From Lacrimispora sphenoides JCM 1415 (lineage in GTDB: Bacteria; Bacillota; Clostridia; Lachnospirales; Lachnospiraceae), in the NCBI RefSeq assembly GCF_900105615.1, contig NZ_LT630003.1, positions 1,922,001-1,986,000 on the forward strand: a stretch of DNA of 64,000 nt. The letters are read 5' to 3'. The number at the start of each line of letters is the position of its first letter. The first letter of the stretch is position 1. A model generated the notes under the pieces. The model had not been told where the DNA came from. It worked only from the letters and a program-made list of their open reading frames with translations, and did no database searches. This document shows, piece after piece, positions 1 to 9,354 of this stretch. A program made the translations under genes and the position numbers.

Positions 1-3
1 TTC

Positions 4-759
4 CTAACCTTCTTCATATCCCATGTCCTCCTTCGTAACCTCATGATGCTGTTCCTCATGATGCTGTTCTTCGATTTTAACAATCTTTCCATCTACTATA
101 TGGAATTGTCTGTCTGCAAACTTTGCAATATAATTATCATGTGTAACCATGACCAGAGTCTGATTCTGCTCCCGAACGATTTTCTGCATTAAACTTAAAA
201 TTTCCCTGGTGGTCTTGGAATCTAAGTTTCCAGTTGGCTCATCCGCAAAGATGATCTTAGGATCCACTGCTAAAGCTCTTGCAATGCCGACTCTCTGCTG
301 CTGACCTCCTGACATCTCATTGGCCATATGCTTCATCTGTTTCTCAAGCCCCACCAGCTTTATGTATTCCTTTGCCTTTTCATTTCTTGTTTTCTTCGGC
401 ACTCCCCGAAATGACAGAGGCATAGCCACATTCTCCACCGCATTCATAGTCTGTAAAAGATTATAGGACTGAAAAATAAAACCCACGTGCTTTCTGCGGA
501 ATGATACCAGCTGATTTTCCGAAAGCTTTTCTATATGGTTCCCGCCAATGACAATCTCTCCCTTTGACGGCTTCTCAAGGCCGGCCAACATATTTAAGAG
601 AGTGGATTTACCGGAACCGGAGGGGCCCACGATCGCACAGAACTCTCCCTTATATATAGTAAAGTCCACGCCGTTTAACGCATAGACCTTTGTGTTTCCC
701 ACTTTGTACACCTTGTAGAGATTCTTGACCTGAATCATAGGTGACTTTTTTTCCGCCAA
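4..759 (-). CDS. ABC transporter ATP-binding protein (MacB/LolD type)
   Basis: Cytoplasmic ATPase of a MacB/LolD/BceA-like exporter that would pair with an FtsX-type permease, presumably just outside the window. Walker A GPSGSGKST, Q-loop FIFQSYN, signature MSGGQQQR, Walker B IIFADE and the H-loop VTHD are all present, and the roughly 250-residue length is normal. The open frame runs up to a GTG at 768, but a TTG at 759 has an AAAGGGGG Shine-Dalgarno 8 bases upstream and is preferred; an internal ATG at 738 is a third option. The C-terminus carries a histidine-rich tail encoded by a 15-bp tandem duplication. The substrate cannot be told from the ATPase alone; efflux or lipoprotein/antimicrobial-peptide handling is typical of the family. 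Confidence 0.9.
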   Translation of the reverse strand: MAEKKSPMIQVKNLYKVYKVGNTKVYALNGVDFTIYKGEFCAIVGPSGSGKSTLLNMLAGLEKPSKGEIVIGGNHIEKLSENQLVSFRRKHVGFIFQSYNLLQTMNAVENVAMPLSFRGVPKKTRNEKAKEYIKLVGLEKQMKHMANEMSGGQQQRVGIARALAVDPKIIFADEPTGNLDSKTTREILSLMQKIVREQNQTLVMVTHDNYIAKFADRQFHIVDGKIVKIEEQHHEEQHHEVTKEDMGYEEG

Positions 760-891
760 AACAGACACCCCCTTTCTTTATTTTTGCAAGCAATGAGCCA
801 GGCACAGGAATACAGGCATTCTTTTATCTGGCGAATGCTGCTAGTGTCAACGATATTGTACCTGTTGCAGGACACTTGACTTTGCATACAC

Positions 892-921
892 ATTATACAA
901 CAAGATATTTCCATCGGTCAT
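892..921 (-). promoter_or_regulatory. Probable promoter of the ABC transporter gene
   Basis: On the minus strand ATGACC (921-916) and TATAAT (897-892) are separated by 18 bp, a sigma-A-like arrangement upstream of the ATPase gene. A hairpin-forming sequence (GTGTC at 845 pairing with GACAC at 876) lies in the would-be leader. The rest of the 769-1104 gap shows only a TATAAT at 1050-1055, a likely -10 for pyrB with a weak -35. Confidence 0.5.
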
Positions 922-1104
922 TCTTTATTTTCTTACGCTTCCTTAAATATTCCTTACAGGAGGGAAGCTGTTAATTTCTGGAAAAATAGCATACGAAAAG
1001 ATTATATCATAAATTTAAAAAAAGTGTGGAAATTTTCTTACGGATACTGTATAATAGATGGGATAGAATTTTAGACCATAATTTAGTGGATAAAGGAGAT
1101 TCTT

Positions 1105-2028
1105 ATGAGACATTTACTTAACCCGTTAGACTTTAGTGTGGAAGAGACAGGACAACTCTTAGACCTGGCGAAAGATATCGAAGAAAATCTTCCAAAATAT
1201 TCTCATGTATGCGATGGAAAAAAATTAGCGACATTATTTTATGAGCCAAGTACAAGAACTCGTTTGAGTTTCGAGGCTGCCATGTTAAATCTGGGCGGCA
1301 GTGTACTAGGCTTTTCTTCTGCCGACTCCAGTTCTGCCGCAAAAGGAGAAAGTGTTGCTGATACCATTCGGGTTCTCTCCTGCTACGCAGACATATGTGC
1401 CATGAGACATCCAAAGGAAGGGGCTCCACTGGTAGCTGCCAACCATTCCAGCATACCGGTCATCAATGCCGGTGACGGAGGCCACCAGCATCCGACCCAG
1501 ACCCTTACTGATCTGCTTTCCATCAATTCTTTAAAAGGCCGTTTGAATGATCTGACCATTGGCCTCTGTGGCGACTTAAAATTTGGCCGCACGGTTCACT
1601 CTCTGATTAATGCTCTTGTACGTTACGAAAACATCAAATTCATCTTAATTTCCCCTCCAGAGTTACGGGTGCCTGAATACATCCGAGAAGATGTACTGAA
1701 AGCCAACAACATTGAATTTGTAGAAATGGACAGCCTTGACGATGCCATGCCTTCTCTTGATATCCTCTATATGACCCGCGTTCAGAAGGAACGCTTCTTC
1801 AATGAGGAAGATTACATCCGTTTGAAAGACTGCTACATTCTGGACAAAAAGAAAATGAAGCTGGCGAAAGAAGATATGTATGTTCTTCACCCTCTTCCAA
1901 GAGTCAACGAAATCTCAGTGGAGGTTGACGAGGATCCCCGAGCCGCCTACTTTAAGCAGGCACAGTACGGCGTGTATGTGCGTATGGCTCTTATCATGAC
2001 ATTACTGGAGGTAGAAAAATCATGTTAA
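1105..2028 (+). CDS. pyrB: Aspartate carbamoyltransferase catalytic subunit
   Basis: Condenses carbamoyl phosphate with aspartate, the committed step of pyrimidine synthesis. At 307 residues it has the normal catalytic-chain length. The carbamoyl-phosphate loop (STRTRLSFE near residue 51), the HPTQTLTDL motif and the C-terminal HPLPRVNEI segment are visible. The ATG has AAAGGAG upstream. It overlaps pyrI by 7 bp, so the two are translationally coupled and should form the c6r6 holoenzyme. No other pyr genes lie nearby, so this is a stand-alone pyrBI operon; it ends at the hairpin at 2453-2492. Confidence 0.97.
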   Translation: MRHLLNPLDFSVEETGQLLDLAKDIEENLPKYSHVCDGKKLATLFYEPSTRTRLSFEAAMLNLGGSVLGFSSADSSSAAKGESVADTIRVLSCYADICAMRHPKEGAPLVAANHSSIPVINAGDGGHQHPTQTLTDLLSINSLKGRLNDLTIGLCGDLKFGRTVHSLINALVRYENIKFILISPPELRVPEYIREDVLKANNIEFVEMDSLDDAMPSLDILYMTRVQKERFFNEEDYIRLKDCYILDKKKMKLAKEDMYVLHPLPRVNEISVEVDEDPRAAYFKQAQYGVYVRMALIMTLLEVEKSC

Positions 2029-2447
2029 ATATCAGCGGATTAAAAGAAGGAATCGTATTAGACCACATTGAAGCCGGCAAAAGTCTGGAAATCTATTATA
2101 ACCTGGGTCTGGACAAGCTGGACTGCCAGGTCGCCATCATTAAGAATGCAAGAAGCAATAAGATGGGAAAAAAGGACATCATAAAAATTGAAGGCGGCTT
2201 AGACCACATTGATTTAGACATCCTGGGATATATTGACCATAACATTACGGTTAACATTATTAAGGATAACCTGATTGTGGAAAAGAAGACTTTAAGCCTT
2301 CCTAATAAGATCACCAACGTGATACAATGCAAAAACCCCCGCTGCATTACCTCCATCGAGCAGGGGCTTCCTCATGTATTCTATCTTGCCGATGAGCAGA
2401 AAGAAGTTTACCGTTGCCGGTATTGCGAAGAAAAATATTCTAAATAA
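2022..2447 (+). CDS. pyrI: Aspartate carbamoyltransferase regulatory subunit
   Basis: Regulatory chain that binds nucleotide effectors in its N-terminal domain and contacts PyrB through a C-terminal zinc domain. The four zinc cysteines are visible as CKNPRC (near residue 103) and CRYC (near residue 132), matching the Cys4 site of the family. The length of 141 residues is slightly shorter than the enterobacterial protein. Its start lies inside the end of pyrB. Having a PyrI partner implies an allosterically controlled ATCase rather than the unregulated type of Bacillus. Confidence 0.96.
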   Translation: MLNISGLKEGIVLDHIEAGKSLEIYYNLGLDKLDCQVAIIKNARSNKMGKKDIIKIEGGLDHIDLDILGYIDHNITVNIIKDNLIVEKKTLSLPNKITNVIQCKNPRCITSIEQGLPHVFYLADEQKEVYRCRYCEEKYSK

Positions 2448-2452
2448 TTCAA

Positions 2453-2492
2453 AAACTGCCTTCCCCGAATATAAGGAAGGCAGTTTTTTATT
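2453..2492. terminator. Bidirectional terminator between pyrI and rnpB
   Basis: A 13-bp stem (AAAACTGCCTTCC at 2453 pairing with GGAAGGCAGTTTT) is followed by a T-run on the plus strand and by a T-run on the minus strand. It would end pyrBI from the left and the RNase P RNA from the right. Confidence 0.85.
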
Positions 2493-2551
2493 CTTTCCAT
2501 ATGATCTGCTCTGATAAGGAACAGAGACATTGCATAGTATCCACTTCTCTA

Positions 2552-2904
2552 AGTTTTGAGTAAGACGATAAGCCGGGTTATGTCATTGAATGGCCATCTA
2601 TCTAGGCCTGCCGTCGCCAGCAGGCTCAAGCGACCTACCCGGGAGCAGACGGGCCGCCTTATGCTCCCTGTTCGGTCTTGCTTCGGATGGGGTTTACATG
2701 GACCCCTCCTGTTACCAGAAGGGCGGTGGTCTCTTACACCACCTTTCCACCCTTACCGCATGAAGCGGCGGTATATTTCTGTTGCACTTTCCCTGGAGTC
2801 GCCTCCGCCAGACGTTATCTGGCATCCTGCCCTGTGAAGCCCGGACTTTCCTCACCTGCAGCCTTTCGGCTTCGCAGCTGCGGCCATTTGTCTTACTCAA
2901 AACT
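2552..2904 (-). ncRNA. rnpB: RNase P RNA, bacterial type A
   Basis: Catalytic RNA of RNase P, which removes 5' leaders from pre-tRNAs. Read on the minus strand it has the diagnostic conserved blocks GAGGAAAGTCCGGGC near the 5' end, GGGTAAGGGTGG-like and GAAAGGTGG segments in the middle, and AACCCGGCTTATCG near the 3' end. The outer stem is closed by AGTTTTGAGTAAGAC at the 5' end and GTCTTACTCAAAACT at the 3' end, a perfect 15-bp match that sets the boundaries. At 353 nt it has the usual type A size. A repeat element (2903-3001) abuts its 5' end, so the promoter is either within that element or upstream of it; I see no good -35/-10 pair. Confidence 0.95.
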
Positions 2905-3001
2905 ATATTATGAAAAAACTGTTTTCATAATTGGATAGACGGTGCTAAAAAACAGCACCTTTTATGAAAAGCGAAAAGACAGCTTCTCATAAGCTATATT
3001 A
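2903..3001. repeat. Three-hairpin intergenic element, copy A
   Basis: About 99 bp bounded by CTATATTA at 2903-2910 and again at 2994-3001. In plus-strand order it has hairpin 1 (TTATGAAAA...TTTTCATAA), the linker TTGGATAGAC, hairpin 2 (GGTGCT...AGCACC) followed by TTTTAT, and hairpin 3 (TTATGAAAAGC pairing with GCTTCTCATAA, one mismatch). The same core and architecture recur at 11311 and 33475. It lies between the nucleoside kinase stop codon and the 5' end of rnpB, both on the minus strand. Confidence 0.8.
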
Positions 3002-3042
3002 ACATATCATACATTTCTTAATTTGTAAAGCTACTTTCCGAT

Positions 3043-4704
3043 TTAAACCTTAAAACAGCTTCCTCCTATAAATTCTCTGACAATGGAATTGCGCGGGATA
3101 TCCTCACAATTGACTCCAAGAAAATAATCCAGGAATTTTAGCAGGCGCTTTGCTTCCATATATTCCGGGGATTCTCTGGGAATGCCGAATAACAGAGGTT
3201 CTGCATACTGCTTCAGCACAGCCAGTTCATAGACCGTAGCCGAGTTGAACATCATATCCGCAGATTCCTGGAAGGGGAAAATATATTCTTCCTCTCCTGC
3301 TCTCACCGCCGGCCACATGCGTATGGTGTCCTGCGCGGAAGCGCCCCTTGTTCTGGCATCCCGTACCATCCGCCGGATCAGGCGGCAATCGGTTGTTGGA
3401 ATCCGGTTGTGTTCATCAATATTCAACTGAGTCAGTGCACTTACATATACACGGAATTTACTATCCTTTGGCAGGGTATAGGAGAGCCTGTCATTTAAGC
3501 AATGGATCCCTTCGATCACCAGGATATCGTCTTTTCCCAGTTTGAGATAATCGCCTCGGTACTCCCTGACCCCTGTTTTAAATTGGTACCGCGGCATTTC
3601 CACTGTTTCTCCGGCCAGAAGAGCCGTCATGTCTTTATTAAACTGTTCAATATCCAGACTTTCTAAAACCTCATAATTGTAGCTTCCGTCCGGATTTTTC
3701 GGACTGTCTACCCGATTGACAAAATAATCGTCCACGGCAATGGGATGAGGGATCATTCCCTGAGCCTTTAGCTGAACGGACAGCCGGTGGGAAAAGGTGG
3801 TTTTTCCGGATGAGGACGGTCCGGCAATCATAACAAATTTTTTACTCCTGTCGGCACCAATTCGTTCCGCGATCTCAGCAATTTTCTTTTCCTGTAAGGC
3901 CTCCTGAATTAAAATCAGTTCATTGATATTGCCCGATGCAATCTCTTCATTCAGGGCGCCTACATGGGATACATTCAGCCGTTCCCCCCATTTTACACTC
4001 TCCTTCAGCACACGGAACAGCTTCTTCTTCTTTTCCGGCTCGAATACAGGTACTTCTTTGGGGTTTTCCTTCTGGGGCAGCATGATCATAAAGCCCTCAT
4101 CATGTAATATCAGGTCAAAATACTTAACATATCCGGTATTCTGAACCATATATCCATAATAGTAATCTTCAAAGCCGCCTATGCTGTAGATATTGACACG
4201 GGAAACCCGGCGGTAGCGAAACAGTCTTTCTTTGTCATACATCCGGTGCTTGTGAAATAAATCAATGGCATCGTCCGTGTTTACACTCCGTTTCATAATC
4301 GGGATTTTTTGGCTCACATACTCCTGCATGCGGGCTTTTACCCGGGAAAGCAGTTCCTCAGTCAGTCCAATCTTTCCGTGAGCCTCTATATAATAGCCTT
4401 TTCCAAGAGAAAAATCCACAGTCACTTTTTCAATATTTTCTGCGCCAGCCACATCGTAAAAGGCTTTCATCATAACAAATATTGCGCTTCTGTGATAAGT
4501 CTGGATTCCGGGCTGGTCTTTCCCTGTAAAGAAACGAAGGCTGCAGTCGAACTGGACTGTTTTATGGAGCTCACTTAATTTTCCGTTTATGCTTACCAGT
4601 AAGATATCATTTTCATATTGGGGCTGATATTCTTTTGCAATCTCTTGATAAGACGTGCCAATTGGGTATTGCTTTTCTACACCGTTTATAGTAACAACTG
4701 CCAT
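3043..4704 (-). CDS. Nucleoside (uridine-type) kinase with N-terminal TGS-like domain
   Basis: A 553-residue protein whose N-terminus (residues 1-60) resembles the TGS domain and whose next part resembles the second additional domain of threonyl-tRNA synthetase. A P-loop kinase domain of the uridine kinase/phosphoribulokinase family follows, with Walker A GPSSSGKTT at about residues 295-303 and DDYFVNR further on. Such fusions are common in Clostridia and are annotated as nucleoside kinases; the true substrate is not settled by sequence. The ATG is preceded by AAGGAGG. It is the last gene of the dnaG-rpoD-trmK-nif3 run, 11 bp after the Nif3-like gene. Confidence 0.85.
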   Translation of the reverse strand: MAVVTINGVEKQYPIGTSYQEIAKEYQPQYENDILLVSINGKLSELHKTVQFDCSLRFFTGKDQPGIQTYHRSAIFVMMKAFYDVAGAENIEKVTVDFSLGKGYYIEAHGKIGLTEELLSRVKARMQEYVSQKIPIMKRSVNTDDAIDLFHKHRMYDKERLFRYRRVSRVNIYSIGGFEDYYYGYMVQNTGYVKYFDLILHDEGFMIMLPQKENPKEVPVFEPEKKKKLFRVLKESVKWGERLNVSHVGALNEEIASGNINELILIQEALQEKKIAEIAERIGADRSKKFVMIAGPSSSGKTTFSHRLSVQLKAQGMIPHPIAVDDYFVNRVDSPKNPDGSYNYEVLESLDIEQFNKDMTALLAGETVEMPRYQFKTGVREYRGDYLKLGKDDILVIEGIHCLNDRLSYTLPKDSKFRVYVSALTQLNIDEHNRIPTTDCRLIRRMVRDARTRGASAQDTIRMWPAVRAGEEEYIFPFQESADMMFNSATVYELAVLKQYAEPLLFGIPRESPEYMEAKRLLKFLDYFLGVNCEDIPRNSIVREFIGGSCFKV

Positions 4705-4715
4705 TCGCTTCCTCC

Positions 4716-5537
4716 TTATATGAATGTTTCAGGAAATTCCACTTCTGCCTTGCAGATTTCTAAGTCCTCCCCTACTTCTTTCTTCAGATACTCTTCCAGA
4801 AAGTCCAAAAACAGATATTCCAGGCCGTAATGGCCGGCATCAATGACAGCCATATGGTTTGCAGCGGCATCAATCCCACTGTGGTGGCCGATATCGCCTG
4901 TTATAAAGACTTTCACACCTGCAGCCAGAGCCGGTTTGATCATACTTCCTCCGGATCCAGGACTTATGCCTACAAAACGTACGGTCTCTCCTGGTGCTGC
5001 CTCTCCATAAACAGTGACAAAGGGAAGATGAAACCGCTCCTTCACAAGAACAGCGATCTCCTTTACTGTCATCTCTTCCTTAAGATACCCCGTTTTCCCG
5101 ATTCCATATACTATTTCCCTGGAACCTTCCGTTGTTTCTTTCAGCATCACGCCTTCTTTATCCAGCACGTTTAAATCTGTAAGCCCAAGCTTTTGTGCGG
5201 CTGCATCAGCCATACAGCCAGGAGCGGCATCAAAGTTTGTATGCATGGCATAGTAAGAGATGTCATTGCGGATCAGGCTTATAATACGTCTGGATATAAA
5301 ATCCTTGTCATTAATTCTATTCAAAGGCTTGAAAATAAGGGGATGATGAGTAATCAATAAATCTGCTCCCCACCGTACAGCATTTTCCACCACCTCGTCA
5401 GTAGCATCTAAGGCAATAAAAACCTTTTTTACTTCTTTATCACTACGGCCTGCTAAAAGGCCCACATTATCCCAATCACAGGCACAGACTGGCGGCGCCA
5501 GCTGTTCCAGTTTTTCTATGAGTTTATCGCACTGCAT
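4716..5537 (-). CDS. Nif3-like dinuclear metal centre protein (YqfO family)
   Basis: Member of the conserved NIF3/YqfO family, hexameric proteins with a two-metal site. Metal-ligand motifs ITHHPL (near residue 62) and GDIGHH near residues 215-220 are visible, as is the aspartate-containing YAMHTNFDAA segment. At 273 residues it is the short form without the inserted PII-like domain found in some relatives. It overlaps trmK by 14 bp and has AAGGAGG upstream of its ATG. In Firmicutes trmK and this gene are regularly neighbours downstream of rpoD. The biochemical role is unsettled; a GTP cyclohydrolase 1 type 2 label is sometimes transferred without support. Confidence 0.88.
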   Translation of the reverse strand: MQCDKLIEKLEQLAPPVCACDWDNVGLLAGRSDKEVKKVFIALDATDEVVENAVRWGADLLITHHPLIFKPLNRINDKDFISRRIISLIRNDISYYAMHTNFDAAPGCMADAAAQKLGLTDLNVLDKEGVMLKETTEGSREIVYGIGKTGYLKEEMTVKEIAVLVKERFHLPFVTVYGEAAPGETVRFVGISPGSGGSMIKPALAAGVKVFITGDIGHHSGIDAAANHMAVIDAGHYGLEYLFLDFLEEYLKKEVGEDLEICKAEVEFPETFI

Positions 5538-6225
5538 CCTGTGCCTCCTTGTTATAGGCTAGTTCCAGCTTCAGCTCTTCCATTCTTCTGACCGCTGCCT
5601 CCGTCTGGCTCCCGGTAAGCCCACTCATGATCTGCTCCAGCTGCTCTTCTTCCTTTTTTAAATAATCCTTTAAAACAGGATCTTTGGATTCCAGCAGGCT
5701 TCTTCCATAGCGGTAGGAAATCTCGCGTTCATCTTTATCACCTGTTTTTATCTTTCTGCTGATTCCCATTACGGAATAGAACTTTCCTTCTTCTTTTATC
5801 ATAGTCTCCCGCTCAATAAAAAATTCCTGTTCTTCCAGGAATCTGCGCACCTTGTCCAGTTCTGAGTGAGGGGATAGGACCCAGTAGGAAATGCCTTCCC
5901 ATAAATTACGGCCTTCCTCAAGTATATGTATGATCAGCTCACCGCCCATGCCAGCTATGACCACACAGTCTGCTTCGTTCTGCTCTAATTTTAAAAGTCC
6001 GTCGCTTAAACGGACTTCCACATGGGCTTGCAGACCTGCCTCCTGGATATGGGCCTGGGCCCTTAACAAGGGGCCCTTCCGCACATCCATGGCAATGGCA
6101 TATTTTGCTTTTCCTTCCTGTACCAGATGGATAGGAATATAACCATGATCCGTCCCAATATCTGCAATTCTGCTTCCTTCCGGAACAAAGGAAGCAATCG
6201 TTTCCAAACGCCTTGATAACTTCAT
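5524..6225 (-). CDS. trmK: tRNA (adenine-22-N1)-methyltransferase
   Basis: S-adenosylmethionine-dependent enzyme that makes m1A22 in tRNA. The Rossmann motif IADIGTDHGYIP (near residue 20) and NEADCVVIAGMGGELI (near residue 83) are typical of the TrmK/COG2384 family. A C-terminal coiled segment (residues 165-230) matches the family's helical tail. The length of 233 residues is normal. It sits 21 bp downstream of rpoD and overlaps the Nif3-like gene, as in Bacillus and other Firmicutes. Confidence 0.92.
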   Translation of the reverse strand: MKLSRRLETIASFVPEGSRIADIGTDHGYIPIHLVQEGKAKYAIAMDVRKGPLLRAQAHIQEAGLQAHVEVRLSDGLLKLEQNEADCVVIAGMGGELIIHILEEGRNLWEGISYWVLSPHSELDKVRRFLEEQEFFIERETMIKEEGKFYSVMGISRKIKTGDKDEREISYRYGRSLLESKDPVLKDYLKKEEEQLEQIMSGLTGSQTEAAVRRMEELKLELAYNKEAQDAVR

Positions 6226-6246
6226 CTTAAACTCCGTCTTGTATCT

Positions 6247-7452
6247 TTAATCATCCAGATAGTCCTTAAGCTTCTTGCTTCTGCTGGGATGGCGCAGTTT
6301 ACGCAATGCTTTTGCTTCTATCTGACGAATTCGTTCTCTCGTTACATTAAATTCTTTTCCTACCTCTTCTAAGGTTCTGGGCCGGCCGTCATCAAGTCCG
6401 AAACGCAGCTTTAAGACCTTTTGCTCCCGTTCGGTCAGGGTGTCAAGCACCTCCATTAACTGTTCATGGAGCATGGTAAATGTGGCGGCATCGGCCGGAA
6501 CAGCAACTTGCTCATCCTGTATAAAATCTCCAAGATGGCTGTCCTCTTCCTCTCCGATTGGTGTCTCTAGGGATACCGGTTCCTGAGATACCTTCATGAT
6601 TTCTCTGACCCTGTCGACCTGCATATCCGCTCTGGCTGCTATCTCCTCCGGCACCGGCTCTCTGCCCAACTCCTGTAAAAGCTGTCTGGACACACGAACC
6701 AGGCGGTTGATGGTCTCAACCATATGAACCGGAATCCGGATGGTGCGGGCCTGGTCCGCAATGGCGCGTGTGATGGCCTGTCTGATCCACCAGGTCGCAT
6801 AGGTGCTGAACTTATAACCTTTCCGGTAATCAAACTTTTCCACAGCCTTAATAAGTCCTAAGTTTCCTTCCTGGATCAAATCTAAAAACTGCATTCCCCG
6901 CCCGACATAACGCTTGGCAATGCTGACCACCAGACGCAGATTGGCCTCTGTCAGCCTCTGCTTTGCATCATCATCACCCAGCTCAATTCTCTTGGCGAGC
7001 TCGATTTCATCTTCACTGGAAAGAAGAGGCACCTTGCCGATCTCCTTCAAATACATGCGGACCGGATCTTCCACACTGATACCTTCCGGAACGGATAAAT
7101 CAATACTTTCCATATCGATTTCTTCTTCATCCTCGATATCTTCTTCTATGAACAGATCCTCATCAAGATCCAGTTCCTCACCGCCGATTTGAAGCACATC
7201 TACCTTATTGCTTTCCAGAAAATCATAAATTTGATCCAGCTTATCCGAGTCTAAGTTCTCTCCCACAAAAAAATCCAGAACCTCCTGGTTTTCCAGCACA
7301 TTCCGTTTCTTTTTTGCAAGGAGAAGAAGCTGATTTAATTTCTCCTCAAATGCAGCGGCTGACTCCAAAGCCTTAAGCTCTGCAGCCTGTTCCTCTTCCG
7401 TTTTTTTTGACCCCACCATTTTATCTGCTGCCTTCTTCACATTCTCGTCCAT
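6247..7452 (-). CDS. rpoD: RNA polymerase primary sigma factor (sigma-70/sigma-A)
   Basis: Housekeeping sigma factor. Region 1.2 ([16 protein letters not shown]), region 2 ([15 protein letters not shown]), region 3 and region 4 with the helix-turn-helix ([20 protein letters not shown]) are all present. A long acidic stretch ([10 protein letters not shown]) precedes region 1.2, as in Clostridia. The frame extends to a GTG at 7470, but the ATG at 7452 has GGAAGG upstream and gives a usual 401-residue protein. It is 39 bp downstream of dnaG, the classical dnaG-rpoD arrangement. Confidence 0.97.
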   Translation of the reverse strand: MDENVKKAADKMVGSKKTEEEQAAELKALESAAAFEEKLNQLLLLAKKKRNVLENQEVLDFFVGENLDSDKLDQIYDFLESNKVDVLQIGGEELDLDEDLFIEEDIEDEEEIDMESIDLSVPEGISVEDPVRMYLKEIGKVPLLSSEDEIELAKRIELGDDDAKQRLTEANLRLVVSIAKRYVGRGMQFLDLIQEGNLGLIKAVEKFDYRKGYKFSTYATWWIRQAITRAIADQARTIRIPVHMVETINRLVRVSRQLLQELGREPVPEEIAARADMQVDRVREIMKVSQEPVSLETPIGEEEDSHLGDFIQDEQVAVPADAATFTMLHEQLMEVLDTLTEREQKVLKLRFGLDDGRPRTLEEVGKEFNVTRERIRQIEAKALRKLRHPSRSKKLKDYLDD

Positions 7453-7491
7453 GTTCTTCCATCCTTCCACAGCCTGCCTATAGTGTACACC

Positions 7492-9261
7492 CTAATCCAG
7501 CGAAATATGCAAATCCTTTAACGCAGCCTGTTCCTTTATAATATTCTGCAGTTCCAAAATCCCCGCTGCATGACGGCTGGCATAATCCAGACTGTTTTTT
7601 TTCACTTTCATAATTGTTTCCGAAAACGCCTTTTTTTGCTCTTCATTATCTAGGGACTCTTTTAAGCTCGCATGAAAAAGACCTGCGACTGCCCGGTATT
7701 GACCTTCATCATGAATGAAATGATTTAAGATCTCGGCCGGATTCAATGTTCCGGCAGCGTGTCCGTCAAAAACCATCCGTGCCACCTTGTGATACAGTTC
7801 TTCTATAAAATCATCAGGAGTAACAACTCCTTCAATCTTATCAAATAATAATGGATTTTCAATGAGCCAGGTGAGAAGCAGCCTTTGGGACTGCTTTACA
7901 CCATCTTCCTTTTCCTTTTTCCTCTGATTTTTTAAGTTTCCCTCTTCTTCCCTCTGAGCTAAAACCGATGGTCCAAAAGAAGCGCCTAAGCGGTTGACCA
8001 GACGTTTTAAATCATCATAATTGATAAAATATTCCCTGGATACCGCCTCCAAATAATTCTCACGTTCCAGTGCTTCCGGGAATTCCAGAAGTTTCCTGGC
8101 CACCTGATTATAAAATTCTGTTTTCTGCTCCGGATCATCCATTTTATAATTCTTTTTCAGCACATCAACTTCAAACAGGAAGCTGTTGCGGGCCTCATCG
8201 ATCCGTTTACGGAATTCTTCTGCCCCCTGATTCTTTATGAACTCATCCGGATCTTTATATGGCTGCATGTTAAGCACGCGGATGGAGATTCCCGCTTCCT
8301 TAAGAATGGGAATGGCACGGAGGGCAGCCTTAACGCCTGCGCCGTCGCTGTCATAGGTGAGAACCACTTTATCCGTATACCGTTTTAAAAGCTGGGCATG
8401 CTGGGTGGTAAATGCCGTTCCCAGAGAAGCCACCGCATTGGTAAAGCCGGCCTGGTGCATCGCGATCACATCCATGTAGCCCTCGCAGATCAATATGTAC
8501 TTTTCCCGTGAAAGCCTGGCATAATTAAGACCATATAAATTCCGGCTTTTGTCAAAAAGCTTTGTCTCCGGCGAGTTTAAATACTTTGGTTCCCCGGCTC
8601 CCATGACCCTGCCGCCGAAACCTATGACCCGGTTGTTCACATCCATAATAGGAAACATGACCCGGTTCCAAAACTTATCATAGGTCCCCCGTTCCTCTAT
8701 GGTCACCAGTCCGGTCTGCTTTAACAGACTATCGTCATATCCCTTGCCCTTTAAATACCGGTAAAGATCATCGCTGGTTTTATTGGAGTAGCCAAGCCCG
8801 AACCTTGTGATGGTCTCGTCGCTTAACTGCCTGTCCCTTAAATAGCGGTAGCCGGTCTCACCCTGAGGCTTTTTAAGCTGGTAATAAAAGTAACTGGCGG
8901 CCAGCTTATTGATTTCCAAAAGAGTGGACCTAAGATCTTCCTGCTCTCTTGCTTCCTTGCTGTACTCTGCCGCAGGAAGCTTCACGCCTGAACGGTCTGC
9001 CAGAACTTTTAAGGCCTCAGAAAAGGAATAGTTTTCATATTCCATAATAAACGTCAGTACATTTCCTCCTGCACCGCAGCCAAAGCAGTAGTACATCTGT
9101 TTAGCGGGAGATACGGAAAAGGAAGGGGACTTTTCATTGTGAAAAGGACAGAGACCAAAATAGTTGCTTCCCTTCTTCTGCAGCTTGACGTATCCCGAGA
9201 TCACATCCACGATGTCATTCTTCATCCGGACCTCTTCAATTACTTCTTCCGAATATCGCAT
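7492..9261 (-). CDS. dnaG: DNA primase
   Basis: Synthesises RNA primers at the replication fork. An N-terminal CHC2 zinc ribbon (CPFHNEKSPSFSVS, then CFGCGAGG) is followed by the TOPRIM catalytic core (EGYMDVIAMHQAG, then TYDSDGAG), and a C-terminal helicase-interaction region. The length of 589 residues is normal. It leads the macromolecular-synthesis group dnaG-rpoD, with dgt 93 bp upstream. Confidence 0.97.
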   Translation of the reverse strand: MRYSEEVIEEVRMKNDIVDVISGYVKLQKKGSNYFGLCPFHNEKSPSFSVSPAKQMYYCFGCGAGGNVLTFIMEYENYSFSEALKVLADRSGVKLPAAEYSKEAREQEDLRSTLLEINKLAASYFYYQLKKPQGETGYRYLRDRQLSDETITRFGLGYSNKTSDDLYRYLKGKGYDDSLLKQTGLVTIEERGTYDKFWNRVMFPIMDVNNRVIGFGGRVMGAGEPKYLNSPETKLFDKSRNLYGLNYARLSREKYILICEGYMDVIAMHQAGFTNAVASLGTAFTTQHAQLLKRYTDKVVLTYDSDGAGVKAALRAIPILKEAGISIRVLNMQPYKDPDEFIKNQGAEEFRKRIDEARNSFLFEVDVLKKNYKMDDPEQKTEFYNQVARKLLEFPEALERENYLEAVSREYFINYDDLKRLVNRLGASFGPSVLAQREEEGNLKNQRKKEKEDGVKQSQRLLLTWLIENPLLFDKIEGVVTPDDFIEELYHKVARMVFDGHAAGTLNPAEILNHFIHDEGQYRAVAGLFHASLKESLDNEEQKKAFSETIMKVKKNSLDYASRHAAGILELQNIIKEQAALKDLHISLD

Positions 9262-9354
9262 GAAGCTTCATTTCTCCTTTCCTTTTTTCAGGCCATGTAT
9301 TTTGGCCATGAAGGTATACCCGCAGGGTGTTTCTCCTTTTCAGTTTCATTTGCT

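Noticed and set aside
741..974. Plus-strand 77-codon frame upstream of pyrB
   Set aside because: There is no ribosome site, and the region holds the promoter and leader of the minus-strand ABC gene.
2556..2938. Several open frames over the RNase P RNA region
   Set aside because: They coincide with conserved rnpB sequence and lack ribosome sites.
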